A DNA stretch of 64,000 bases from Burkholderiales bacterium (GTDB lineage Bacteria; Pseudomonadota; Gammaproteobacteria; Burkholderiales; SG8-39). How positions within the stretch are numbered: the first letter of the stretch is position 1; each line of letters starts with the position of its first letter. Under the pieces are notes generated by a model. It worked only from the letters and a program-made list of their open reading frames with translations. It made no database searches and was not told the origin of the DNA. The stretch lies in assembly GCA_027493935.1 (NCBI GenBank), contig JAOSJV010000011.1, positions 590,589-654,588 on the forward strand. The letters run 5' to 3'. Below, in pieces: positions 1 through 7,772 of this stretch. Both the position numbers and the translations under genes were made by a program.

Positions 1-240
1 CGCACGCTTGACGATGATCCAGGTATGGACCGCAAACCCGCCGCGCCAGCCGAACGCGCGCGCGGCGTAGACCTGGACCACCGGCTCGCGCACGAGCGTC
101 GGGTCGGGCGCGAGGCCGGTCGGCGCGCGCGAGGCGGCGTACCACGGCACGTCTGCGGGCGGGTGCATGGCCATGCTCGCCGCGAGCGGGGCGAAGAACA
201 GCACGGCAATGGCGAGAAGCATCAGGCGCTTGAGCGGCAT
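1..240 (-). CDS. DUF3750 family protein, N-terminal part
   Basis: This is the first 80 codons of a protein running off the left edge. It starts with a hydrophobic segment (about residues 5-21) that looks like a signal peptide or membrane anchor, followed by a Pro-rich stretch. It then shows the motif VVQVYAARAFGWRGGFAVHT (about residues 55-74), which matches the conserved core of DUF3750 proteins as I remember them. The ATG at 238-240 is the first Met of the frame and precedes the hydrophobic segment. The function of DUF3750 is unknown. The gene lies downstream of the terC/sodium-channel pair on the same strand, about 100 nt away. Confidence 0.7.
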   Translation of the reverse strand, partial: MPLKRLMLLAIAVLFFAPLAASMAMHPPADVPWYAASRAPTGLAPDPTLVREPVVQVYAARAFGWRGGFAVHTWIIVKRA

Positions 241-340
241 CGGCAGATACGTCGGCGCAGCATCAGGTAGCGGACGCCGACGGGCCGGACGAAGGATACT
301 GCACCCGGGCGCGCGGCGAGAGGGGCCAACGTGCGAGCGG

Positions 341-1219
341 TCAGTGGTCGGCCTTCGCGCCGCCGCGCGTGGTGATCCTGCCGCCTTCGCCTGGATTTGT
401 CCCCAGCCGCTCGCCGAGCGCGCGTAGCTCGTCGCGTAGCGCGGCGATCTCCTCGGCGAGTGCCCGGCTCTCCTCGGCGCGATCGAGGCCGGCACGCTCC
501 TCGTCGGCGGCGTGCTCGGCCTGCATGGCGTTCACGACCACCGCGATGAAGAGGTTCAGCATCGTGAAGGTCGAGACGAGAATGTAGATCACGAAGAAGA
601 CCCACGCGTACGGATAGACCTCCATCACCGGGCGCACGATGCCCATGGACCAGCTCTCGAGCGTCATGATCTGAAAGAGTGAGTAGGCGCTCGCCCCGAG
701 CGAGCCGAACCAGTCGGGGAAGCGCTCGCCGAAGAGCTTGGTGGCGATCACCGCGGAGACGTAAACGATCACGCCGATGATGCCGATCACCGAACCGAGC
801 CCCGGAATCGCCGCCAGCAGCCCGCCGGCCACCCGGCGCATGCTCGGCACGAGCGTGATCAGGCGCATCACGCGCAGCACCCGCAGCGCGCGCAGCGCGG
901 CGAACGGTCCCGCAGCGGGCGCGAGCGCGATCGCGACGACCGCGAAATCGAAGACGCTCCAGGGATCGCGAAAGAAGCGCAGTCCGTGGGCCGCGATGCG
1001 CAGCGCGATCTCGACGACGAACACCGCAAGGATCAGCCGGTCGACGAGCGTGAGCCAGTCGCTCCAGCGCGCCATGACGGGGGGCACGGTCTCCAGGCCG
1101 AGGATGGCGGCGTTGACGAGGATCAGCCCGATCAGCGCGCGCTGCACGCGCGGCGCCTCGATCCAAGCCGCCAGCCGCGCTCGTCCGCACGCGGCCGTCC
1201 CGCTCGATGCTGCCCTCAT
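341..1219 (-). CDS. bacterial voltage-gated sodium channel (NaChBac/NavMs type)
   Basis: A 292-aa single-repeat six-transmembrane cation channel that should act as a homotetramer in the inner membrane. S4 is visible as the Arg ladder RALRVLRVMR. The pore loop carries TLESWSM, the selectivity-filter signature of bacterial Nav channels (TLESW), rather than the TVGYG of potassium channels. The last 45 residues are charged and heptad-like (AEEIAALRDELRALGERLG), matching the C-terminal coiled coil that assembles BacNav tetramers. The length is normal for the family. The start codon overlaps the terC stop as ATGA (1216-1219), so it is probably translationally coupled to terC and falls under the same riboswitch-containing leader. 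Sodium selectivity is inferred from the filter only. Confidence 0.9.
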   Translation of the reverse strand: MRAASSGTAACGRARLAAWIEAPRVQRALIGLILVNAAILGLETVPPVMARWSDWLTLVDRLILAVFVVEIALRIAAHGLRFFRDPWSVFDFAVVAIALAPAAGPFAALRALRVLRVMRLITLVPSMRRVAGGLLAAIPGLGSVIGIIGVIVYVSAVIATKLFGERFPDWFGSLGASAYSLFQIMTLESWSMGIVRPVMEVYPYAWVFFVIYILVSTFTMLNLFIAVVVNAMQAEHAADEERAGLDRAEESRALAEEIAALRDELRALGERLGTNPGEGGRITTRGGAKADH

Positions 1220-2179
1220 CGCGCGGCCTCGGCCGCACGGAGCGGCCAGAGCAGGCTCGCGGCGATGCTCGCGGCGAGGACCGCGGCCACGACCCCGAGC
1301 GCGACGAGCACCGGGATCTTGAAGAAGTCGACGACGAGCATCTTCGTGCCGACGAACATCAGCACAACCGCGAGTCCGTAGGAGAGCAGGTGGAAGCGCG
1401 CGGCCATGTCGGCGAGCAGGAAGTAGAGCGCCCGCAGTCCGAGGATCGCGAAGATGTTCGAGGTCAGGACGATAAACGGGTCGGCGGTGATCGCGAGGAT
1501 CGCCGGAATGCTGTCGACCGCGAAGACGAAGTCGGTGAAGCCGATCATGACCAGCACAAGGAAGAGCGGCGTGAAGACGCGCGCGCTGTCGCGGACGATC
1601 CACAGGCGCTCGCCGTGCAGCCCGGTCGTGAGCGCGAGGTGCCCGCGCAGCCAGCGCACGATCGGGTTCGCCTCGAAGTCGGGCGTCTTGTCCGCGAAGA
1701 CGAGCATCTTTACGCCCGTTGCGAGCAGGAAGGCGCCGAACACGTAGAGGATCCAGTGGAACTTCGCCACCAACCAGGCGCCGATGAGGATCATGACCAT
1801 CCGCAGCACGATCGCGCCCAGGACGCCGAGCATCAGGGCCCGACGCTGTAGCTCGGCGGGCACGGGGGAAGTAGGTGAACAGCATCAGGAACACGAAGAT
1901 GTTGTCCACCGAGAGCGACTTCTCGATCAGGTATCCGGTCAGGTACTCGAGCGTCTTCTGGCGCGCGACCGACGGACCGGCGGTGCCCGCGAGGTGCCAC
2001 CAGAGCCAGCCGGCGAACGCGAGCGCGAGCGCGACCCAGACCGCGGACCAAGCGAGCGCCTCCCTCGCGCTGACGCGCGTCGCGTCCTGCCTGTTGAGGA
2101 CTTTGAGGTCGACGATGGTCGCGGCGACGACGAACCCGAAGAAACCCACCCACATCCAGCGCGTGCCGATCGTCTCCAT
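1216..2179 (-). CDS. TerC/Alx family integral membrane protein (one frameshift)
   Basis: About 320 aa, a multi-pass membrane protein of the TerC family, several members of which (Alx, MeeF/MeeY) export manganese. The N-terminal half reads METIGTRWMWVGF through YLIEKSLSVDNIFVFLMLF, a typical TerC segment. The second half, from PAELQRRALMLGVLGAIVLR to the end, is in another frame and contains GFTDFVFAVDSIPAI, also typical. The switch is at a run of five G (plus strand 1864-1868); removing one base restores TYFPVPAELQRR, the expected family text, so I read it as an assembly error. A manganese-type riboswitch-like leader upstream supports a manganese role. Confidence 0.88.
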
Positions 2180-2186
2180 CGGCGCC

Positions 2187-2321
2187 TCAGCGGTAGATTG
2201 TGCGCCGGCGCGCCGGCAGGCGGGCGGGGCGCGCGAACGCACGTGCGGGCGCCGCGGCGGGCGGACTGACGAGATGGGCAAGCGCGCGCCAGAGCGCGCC
2301 GACGGCAAGCCATGCAGCCAT
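2187..2321 (-). CDS. possible 44-aa leader peptide between riboswitch and terC
   Basis: A short frame starting MAAWLAVGALWRALAHLVS and ending RRRTIYR. It has a good Shine-Dalgarno (AGGAGA) seven bases before the ATG, better than that of terC itself, and stops 7 nt before the terC start. The first 19 residues could form a short amphipathic or membrane helix; the rest is Pro/Arg-rich. No homolog is recognised. It may be a small membrane protein, a translated leader that couples terC translation to the aptamer, or chance. Confidence 0.35.
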   Translation of the reverse strand: MAAWLAVGALWRALAHLVSPPAAAPARAFARPARLPARRRTIYR

Positions 2322-2368
2322 GGTCGAATCTCCTGTCGAAGGTTCGGCCCGCCCGGCGGGACGCCGGG

Positions 2369-2470
2369 GCACGGACTTGCTCGCGAGCCTGGCTCGCCCG
2401 GGCGACCGGGCGCGGCTGCTGCCGCACCCGTATTGACGGCCACCCGGCTGGAGAGCTACTCACCTTTCGG
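2369..2470 (-). promoter_or_regulatory. yybP-ykoY-like (Mn2+) riboswitch aptamer
   Basis: On the minus strand the leader of the terC operon contains GGTGAGTAGCTC (about 2454-2465). It is followed by a GC-rich stem, then CCGTCAATACGGGT in the position of the second conserved loop, a second hairpin pair, and GAGCAAGTCC (2373-2382) closing the element. The order and spacing match the yybP-ykoY aptamer (GGGGAGUAGC ... GUCAA-UAC ... GCAAGACC), which senses Mn2+ and often precedes terC/alx genes. One G in the first loop is U here, and the basal P1 helix pairs poorly, so the outer ends are approximate. A GC-rich hairpin follows before the ribosome-binding site at about 2330. Confidence 0.7.
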
Positions 2471-2637
2471 GACCGCGGGTCAGACCGGCAGGCCCGGTCG
2501 ATGGTTCCCGGCCGGCGAGCACTGCTCCAGTTTGCCCGGGGCGGAAGAAACACCCGGGTGGGAACTCTAGGGCGGCCAGGCGGTCAACCAGGACGGTTTA
2601 TACCCCGTGCCGCTCCTCGGAACCCCCGACCCGACAG

Positions 2638-2991
2638 ATGCGCAGATTCGTGCTCCTGATGCTGCTGGTGTGGCTGCCGATTCAGGCCTCCGCGACCCCA
2701 TGGCTCGCCTTCAAGTGCGAGGGGCACGCCGCGGTAGCGCACGAGCACGCGGCGACCTCGGGCGGCCACGGGCATCACGCCGCGGGCGCCGGCGATGCCG
2801 CCGGCGGCGACTCCGGTACCTCGATTTCGAACGCGCACTCCTGCTGCCACCACTTCTTCGGGGCGGCAACGGCACTGCCGCAGCCGGGCGCGGTGCTCAT
2901 CGACGCCGGCATCGACCCGCGCCCGCTGGCGCCCGCGTACGACTTCTTTCCCGAGCCCGACAAGCGCCCGCCGCTAGGCGCCCTCGTCTGA
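2638..2991 (+). CDS. CzcI-like periplasmic metal-resistance protein
   Basis: A 117-aa secreted protein. Residues 1-20 form a signal peptide ending near QASAT. A His-rich central region follows (HEHAATSGGHGHHAAG), then a Cys-His cluster (HSCCHHFF), and the C-terminal YDFFPEPDKRPP typical of CzcI-like proteins found at the head of cation-efflux clusters. The His and Cys residues suggest divalent-metal or copper binding, but the biochemical role of CzcI is not established. It starts the plus-strand metal block, divergent from the riboswitch-terC operon; the shared upstream region is 2471-2637. Confidence 0.65.
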   Translation: MRRFVLLMLLVWLPIQASATPWLAFKCEGHAAVAHEHAATSGGHGHHAAGAGDAAGGDSGTSISNAHSCCHHFFGAATALPQPGAVLIDAGIDPRPLAPAYDFFPEPDKRPPLGALV

Positions 2992-3089
2992 TCGGCGTCG
3001 GCGGGCGGCGGGGCATCGCCTCGTAGCCCACCCGCCCGGCGCCGCATCGCGCGCGGAGTCCGCGCGCCGAATCGCAGACGAGGATCGAC

Positions 3090-3419
3090 ATGACCAGAAG
3101 ACTCGCGCTGGCCGCCGCGGCCATTGCGCTCGTTGCCGGTGGGGCCTATGCGCAGAGCCGGCCGAAGCCTGACCTCCCGAGGGCGCCGACCGCGCCGCTG
3201 TCCTACGCCTCGCCCTTCGCGGGCTACCGTACGTTCGACGACGTGCCGCTTGCATCGTGGCGGGAAGTGAACGACGAAGTCGGCCGCATCGGCGGCCACG
3301 TCGGCGTGCTGCGCGCGGAGCAGGGCGGCGATGCCCAGCCGGCCACGGTGACGGCCCCGGCGGCCGCACCCGCTCCCGTGTTGCCGCGCGACATGCACGC
3401 GGACACGCACACGAAATGA
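3090..3419 (+). CDS. small periplasmic protein of unknown function (metal cluster)
   Basis: 109 aa with a clear signal peptide (cleavage near AYAQ, residue 22). The middle carries FAGYRTFDDVPLASWREVND followed by EVGRIGGHVGVLR. I recall similar WREVNDEVGRIGGH text in uncharacterised proteins placed immediately before TolC-type outer-membrane genes of heavy-metal efflux clusters, which is the position here (15 nt before the next gene). No catalytic motif is visible. The C-terminal tail is Pro/Ala-rich and ends with His and Asp residues. Confidence 0.6.
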   Translation: MTRRLALAAAAIALVAGGAYAQSRPKPDLPRAPTAPLSYASPFAGYRTFDDVPLASWREVNDEVGRIGGHVGVLRAEQGGDAQPATVTAPAAAPAPVLPRDMHADTHTK

Positions 3420-3433
3420 CCGGGAGCCTCCGA

Positions 3434-4882
3434 ATGAACCGTTCAGCGATGGGTGCGCGCCGTCGGGAGCTTCGACGCGGCGGGGGGACGCGTCGGGCTC
3501 GTCACGGCCGCGACGCTCGTGCTGGCGGGCTGCGCGACCTTCAGCGAAGACGGCGGCTTCAGCGAGGTGCAGGGCATCGCGCAGGCGCGCCTCGGCGCCG
3601 AGGCGAGGTGGCTGCGCAACGACGCCGACGAGGACGCCGCACGCGCGCAGGTGCAGGCGCTGCTCGCGAAACCGCTCATGGCGGACGATGCCGTGCAGAT
3701 CGCGCTGCTCAGCAACCGCGGCCTGCAGGCCGCCTACGCGGAGCTCGGCGTCGCCGAGGCCGACCTCGTACAGGCCGGACGCATCGCCAACCCGTCATTC
3801 GGCTACATGCGCGTGCGCGCGGCGACGGCGAGGTCGAGATCGAGCGCGCGCTCGTGTTCAGCGTCTTCCAGATCGCGACGATGCCGGTCGCGACGAAGAT
3901 CACCCGGCAGCGCTTCGAGCAGGCGAAGCTCGCGGTCGCGGCCGAGATGCTGGGCGTGGCCGCCGAGACGCGCCGCGCGTACTACAGTGCGGTCGCGGCG
4001 CAGGAAGCGATCCGTTACTTCGACCAGGTCAAGGAGTCCGCCGAGGCGGGTGCCGAGCTCGCCCGGCGGATGTTCGGCGCGGGCAATTTCAGCGCGCTGC
4101 AGCGCGCGCGCGAGCAGGCGTTCTACGCCGACGCGGTGGCGCAGCTCGCCCGCGCGCGGCAGACCGCGAAGGCCGAGCGCGAGCGGCTCACCCGGCTCAT
4201 GGGGCTGTGGCGCGAGGACATCGCGTTCAAGCTTCCCGATCGGCTGCCCGGGCTGCCGAAGGCGCCGACCGAGCTGCGCGACGCCGAGCAGACGGCGATG
4301 CGCACCCGCTTGGACGTCCAGGTCTCGCGGCGCGACCTCGGCACGCTCGCCGAGTCGCTCGGCCTCACCAAGGCCACGCGCTTCGTCAACGCCCTCGACG
4401 CGGGGCCGGCGCAGGTGCGCGAGACGCACGCGGTGCTGAACGGCTTCGAGCTGCGCCTGGAGATCCCGCTCTTCGACTGGGGCCAGGCGCGCGTCGCGCG
4501 CGCCGAGGCGCTCTACATGCAGGCGGCGAACCGCACCGCCGAGACCGCGATCAACGCGCGCTCCGAAGTCCGCGAAGCGTACGCGGCGTACCGCACCACG
4601 TACGATCTCGCGCGGCACTACCGCGACGAGATCGTCCCGCTGCGCAAGCGGATCTCGGAGGAGAACCTGCTGCGCTACAACGGCATGCTGATCGGCGTGT
4701 TCGAGCTGCTCGTCGACGTGCGCGAGAGCGTCGCCGCCGTCAACGCCGCGATCGAGGCGACCCGCGATTTCTGGCTCGCCGAGGCGGACCTGCAGGCCGC
4801 GCAAAACGGTGCGGCGGCGGGCATGCGCAAGGCGAAGCGCGCTGCGCCCGCGATGGCGGTCGGTGGACCGAAGCCACACTGA
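3434..4882 (+). CDS. TolC-family outer membrane efflux lipoprotein (two frameshifts)
   Basis: An outer-membrane factor of about 482 aa, with long helical segments such as AEMLGVAAETRRAYYSAVAA and the C-terminal conserved GFELRLEIPLFDWGQARVAR. The N-terminus is LVTAATLVLAGCATF, a lipoprotein signal with the lipidated Cys in LAGC. An ATG at 3434 with GGAG eight bases upstream begins MNRSAMGARRREL, a basic n-region in the same frame as the C-terminal part. The lipobox and residues to about FGYMRVR are in another frame. Breaks lie near the G run at about 3478 and near 3815-3825; they compensate. A GTG at 3453 is the alternative start. No RND pump or adaptor gene is next to it. Confidence 0.85.
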   Translation: MNRSAMGARRRELRRGGGTRRARHGRDARAGGLRDLQRRRRLQRGAGHRAGAPRRRGEVAAQRRRRGRRTRAGAGAARETAHGGRCRADRAAQQPRPAGRLRGARRRRGRPRTGRTHRQPVIRLHARARGDGEVEIERALVFSVFQIATMPVATKITRQRFEQAKLAVAAEMLGVAAETRRAYYSAVAAQEAIRYFDQVKESAEAGAELARRMFGAGNFSALQRAREQAFYADAVAQLARARQTAKAERERLTRLMGLWREDIAFKLPDRLPGLPKAPTELRDAEQTAMRTRLDVQVSRRDLGTLAESLGLTKATRFVNALDAGPAQVRETHAVLNGFELRLEIPLFDWGQARVARAEALYMQAANRTAETAINARSEVREAYAAYRTTYDLARHYRDEIVPLRKRISEENLLRYNGMLIGVFELLVDVRESVAAVNAAIEATRDFWLAEADLQAAQNGAAAGMRKAKRAAPAMAVGGPKPH

Positions 4883-4904
4883 CGATGAACGCTGGAGACA
4901 CGGC

Positions 4905-6275
4905 ATGAACACGCGACGCAGGTTTCTCGGCGGGGCCGCGGCCGCCGCGCTCGGCGCGGGGCTGGTCTCGCGCGTCGGCGCGGCATCGCTGCCCGAGGCG
5001 CCGACCATGGACAAGGCCACGATGCGGCCGCCGCTCGCGCCGCCGAACGGCCGGCCCTACCAGCCCGTGGCGACGCTGAACGGCTGGACGCTGCCGTGGC
5101 GCATGAGGGACGGCTGGAAGGAGTTTCACCTGGTCGCCGAGCCCGTGGTGCGCGAGATCGCGCCCGGCATGAAGGCGAACCTGTGGGGCTACAACGGCCA
5201 GTCGCCGGGCCCGACGATCGAGTGCGTCGAGGGCGACAAGGTGAGGATCTTCGTCACCAATCGCCTGCCCGAGCACACCACGATCCACTGGCACGGGATC
5301 CTCCTGCCGAACGGGATGGACGGCGTGGGCGGGCTCACGCAGCCGCAGATCCCGTCCGGCAAGACCTTCGTGTACGAGTTTACGATGAGGAAGTCAGGTA
5401 CGTTCATGTACCACCCGCATGCCGACGAGATGGTACAGATGGCGATGGGCATGCACGGCTTTCTCGTCGTCCATCCGCGGAACCCGGGCTTCCGTCGCGT
5501 CGACCGCGACTTCGTGTTCCTGCTGAACGCCTTGGACATCGAGCCCGGCGCGCGCACGCCGAAGGTGGCGACGATGCTCGAGTTCAATCTTTGGTGCTGG
5601 AACTCGCGCGTCTTTCCGGGCATCGACCCGCTCGTCGTGCGCAAGGGCGACCGCGTGCGCGTCCGGATCGGCAACCTCACCATGACCAATCATCCGATCC
5701 ACCTGCACGGCTATGAGTTCGTCGTCTCGGGCACCGACGGCGGGTGGGTGCGGCCGGAGGCGCAGTCGCCCGAGGTCACGGTGGACATCGCGGTGGGGCA
5801 GATGCGTGCGATCGAGTTCGTCGCCGACGCGCCGGGCGACTGGGCGTTCCACTGCCACAAGTCGCACCACACCATGAACGCGATGGGCCACGGCGTGCCG
5901 ACAATGATCGGCGTCGACCACCGCGGCATCGCGCGCAAGGTGATGAACGTGATCCCCGATTACATGGTGATGGGCGAGCGCGGCATGGCCGACATGGGCG
6001 AGATGGAGATGCCGCTGCCGGACAACACGCTGCCGATGATGACCGGAACCGGCCCCTTCGGCCCGATCGAGATGGGCGGCATGTTCACCGTGGTGAAGGT
6101 GCGCGACGGGCTCGCGCGCGACGACTACGCCGATCCGGGCTGGTACAAGCACCCGCCGGGCACGGTCGCCTACGAGTGGACCGGCGCGCTGCCGAAACTC
6201 GCCCGCGCCGAGGCGGTCGACCGTGATCCGAGGACGCTGACGGTCCGCCGTCGCGGCGGCCATTCCGGCCATTGA
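4905..6275 (+). CDS. multicopper oxidase (periplasmic, Tat-exported)
   Basis: 456 aa. The twin-arginine signal NTRRRFLGGAAAAALGAG indicates folded export. All four copper-site motifs are present: TIHWHG, MYHPHADE, HPIHLHGYEF, and FHCHKSHHTMNAMG with the type 1 Cys and Met. The tail is Met-rich (GERGMADMGEMEMPLPD), as in copper-tolerance oxidases such as CopA/CueO. The likely role is oxidation of Cu(I) in the periplasm. The start ATG follows a weak GGAG (GCTGGAGACACGGC) and is the Met that yields the Tat motif. It lies between the TolC-type gene and the cupredoxin gene, all on the same strand with short gaps. Confidence 0.9.
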   Translation: MNTRRRFLGGAAAAALGAGLVSRVGAASLPEAPTMDKATMRPPLAPPNGRPYQPVATLNGWTLPWRMRDGWKEFHLVAEPVVREIAPGMKANLWGYNGQSPGPTIECVEGDKVRIFVTNRLPEHTTIHWHGILLPNGMDGVGGLTQPQIPSGKTFVYEFTMRKSGTFMYHPHADEMVQMAMGMHGFLVVHPRNPGFRRVDRDFVFLLNALDIEPGARTPKVATMLEFNLWCWNSRVFPGIDPLVVRKGDRVRVRIGNLTMTNHPIHLHGYEFVVSGTDGGWVRPEAQSPEVTVDIAVGQMRAIEFVADAPGDWAFHCHKSHHTMNAMGHGVPTMIGVDHRGIARKVMNVIPDYMVMGERGMADMGEMEMPLPDNTLPMMTGTGPFGPIEMGGMFTVVKVRDGLARDDYADPGWYKHPPGTVAYEWTGALPKLARAEAVDRDPRTLTVRRRGGHSGH

Positions 6276-6300
6276 GAGCAACCCTAGCGGAGAGACATGA

Positions 6301-6792
6301 ATGAAACGTGAAGTGTTCCTCTCGCTCGTCCTCGCGGCTGCGCCGCTCTACGCGTTCGCGCACGGCGACGGCCACGCGAACAAGAAGGCGACCGCGAAGC
6401 CCGCCGGGCCGGTCGAGGCGACGCCGTTCGGACAGGCCGGCGATCCGACGCAGGTTACGCGCACCGTCCGGGTCGAGATGTCCGACCGGATGCGCTTCGT
6501 GCCCGACGCGATCACCGTCAGGCGCGGCGAGACCGTGAAGTTCGTCGTCCGGAACTCGGGCAAGGCGCTGCACGAGATGGTGCTCGGCACGATGGACCAC
6601 CTGAACGAGCATTACGAGCTGATGAAGAAGTTTCCCAGCATGGAGCATGACGAGCCGCACCAGGCGCACGTCGATCCCGGCAGGCAGGGCGAGATCGTCT
6701 GGCAGTTCACCAACGCTGGCGAGTTCTACTACGGGTGCCTGATCCCGGGCCATTTCGAGGCCGGCATGATCGGGAAGGTGACGGTGCGGTGA
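6301..6792 (+). CDS. cupredoxin (CopI-like, plastocyanin/azurin fold)
   Basis: 163-aa secreted protein, with a signal peptide of about 20 residues ending AFAHG. The cupredoxin core runs VEMSDRMRFVPDAITVRRGE through KFVVRNSGKALHEMVLG. The C-terminal copper-ligand loop is FYYGCLIPGHFEAGMIGKV, giving Cys, His and Met ligands, with the first His in ALHEM. Such proteins bind one periplasmic copper and confer copper tolerance (CopI) next to multicopper oxidases, as here (25 nt downstream). An earlier ATG at 6297 gives only four codons, so the start at 6301 is used. Confidence 0.85.
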   Translation: MKREVFLSLVLAAAPLYAFAHGDGHANKKATAKPAGPVEATPFGQAGDPTQVTRTVRVEMSDRMRFVPDAITVRRGETVKFVVRNSGKALHEMVLGTMDHLNEHYELMKKFPSMEHDEPHQAHVDPGRQGEIVWQFTNAGEFYYGCLIPGHFEAGMIGKVTVR

Positions 6793-6847
6793 CGCCGCGT
6801 CCGGCTGAACGGCGCGCGATGATCGGACCAGGAGAAAGGAAAGACAC

Positions 6848-7189
6848 ATGAACCGTAAGTTGAAGTCCCTCGTCTTGGGAGTCGCGCTCGGCGCGTTCGC
6901 GGGCTTGGCGGCCGGCGAAGAGAAGCACCACGCGGGGACGCTGCAGGCGGCAGCCGCATCCGACGCGCTCGCCGACGGCGAGATCCGGAAAGTGGACAGG
7001 GACGCAAGCAAGATCACGATCAGGCACGGTCCGATCGCGAACCTCGACATGCCCGCGATGACGATGGTGTTCAAGGTCGAGGATCCGGCGCTGCTCGACC
7101 AGGTCAAGGCGGGCGACAAGGTGAAGTTCGTCGCCGACAAGATCGGCGGGGCGTACGTGGTCGTCAGGTTCGAGGCGTCGCCCAGATGA
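6848..7189 (+). CDS. CusF-like periplasmic copper-binding protein
   Basis: 113 aa with a signal peptide (about residues 1-22). The C-terminal OB-fold domain reads GEIRKVDRDASKITIRHGPI followed by ANLDMPAMTMVFKVEDPALL. The His of IRHGPI and the two Met of MPAMTM correspond to the Cu(I)/Ag(I) ligands of CusF; the stacking Trp of E. coli CusF is not apparent. The likely role is carrying periplasmic Cu(I) to an exporter or oxidase. A ribosome-binding site (GGAGAAAGGA) precedes the ATG. Confidence 0.85.
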   Translation: MNRKLKSLVLGVALGAFAGLAAGEEKHHAGTLQAAAASDALADGEIRKVDRDASKITIRHGPIANLDMPAMTMVFKVEDPALLDQVKAGDKVKFVADKIGGAYVVVRFEASPR

Positions 7190-7215
7190 GGCACGCACCG
7201 ACGCTCGCCGCGGAG

Positions 7216-7229
7216 TTGACCTTCGTCAA
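7216..7229. promoter_or_regulatory. FNR/ANR-type half-palindromic box
   Basis: The sequence TTGAC-CTTC-GTCAA is a perfect inverted repeat with the 5-4-5 layout of FNR/Anr/Dnr-family sites (TTGAT-N4-ATCAA). A possible -10 hexamer, GATCAT at 7252-7257, would place the box centre near -41.5, the class II activation position. It precedes the DUF411 gene. No matching regulator gene lies in the window. Confidence 0.45.
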
Positions 7230-7288
7230 CACGACGGCCGGCGGCCCGCGGGATCATAAACGGTGATCCGATGATGGAGATCGCGAGG

Positions 7289-7747
7289 ATGCGGAACATC
7301 GTGCGCTGGACGGCCGGGCTGCTGCTAGCCGCGGCGGCGGTCACGGCCCACGCGGCCGCGCTGCAGGAGGTTCTCGTCTACAAGAGCCCGACTTGCGGCT
7401 GCTGCGGGAGCTGGGTCGACCACATGAAGGCGAGCGGATTCAAGGTGAAGGTCGTCGAGGAGAACGACGTCACGCCGATCAAGCAGCGCTTCGGCGTTCC
7501 CGGTCACCTCGCTTCGTGCCACACTGCGCTCGTCGGCGGCTACGTCGTGGAAGGGCACGTGCCCGCATCGGCCGTGAAGCGGTTGCTCAAGGAGCGGCCC
7601 ACTACAGTCGGCGTGAGCGTTCCCGGCATGCCGATCGGCTCGCCCGGCATGGAGGGACCGAATCCGGAGCCCTTCAGCACGCAGCTCTTCGATGAGCGCG
7701 GTCGCGCGCGCGTGTACGAATCGCATCGGCCGCCTTACCGCTGGTGA
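7289..7747 (+). CDS. DUF411 periplasmic metal-binding protein
   Basis: 152 aa from the ATG at 7289, which has GGAG about ten bases upstream; in-frame Mets at 7271 and 7274 would add six residues. A signal peptide (to about AAALQ) is followed by the DUF411 signature EVLVYKSPTCGCCGSWVDHM, with the CGCC metal-binding motif, then GHLASCHTALVGGYVVEGHV with a second conserved Cys and His residues. DUF411 proteins are common in copper and silver clusters and are thought to bind metal; the exact role is unknown. An FNR-type box lies upstream. Confidence 0.85.
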   Translation: MRNIVRWTAGLLLAAAAVTAHAAALQEVLVYKSPTCGCCGSWVDHMKASGFKVKVVEENDVTPIKQRFGVPGHLASCHTALVGGYVVEGHVPASAVKRLLKERPTTVGVSVPGMPIGSPGMEGPNPEPFSTQLFDERGRARVYESHRPPYRW

Positions 7748-7772
7748 GGCGGAACGTCAGGAGGAAAGCGAC

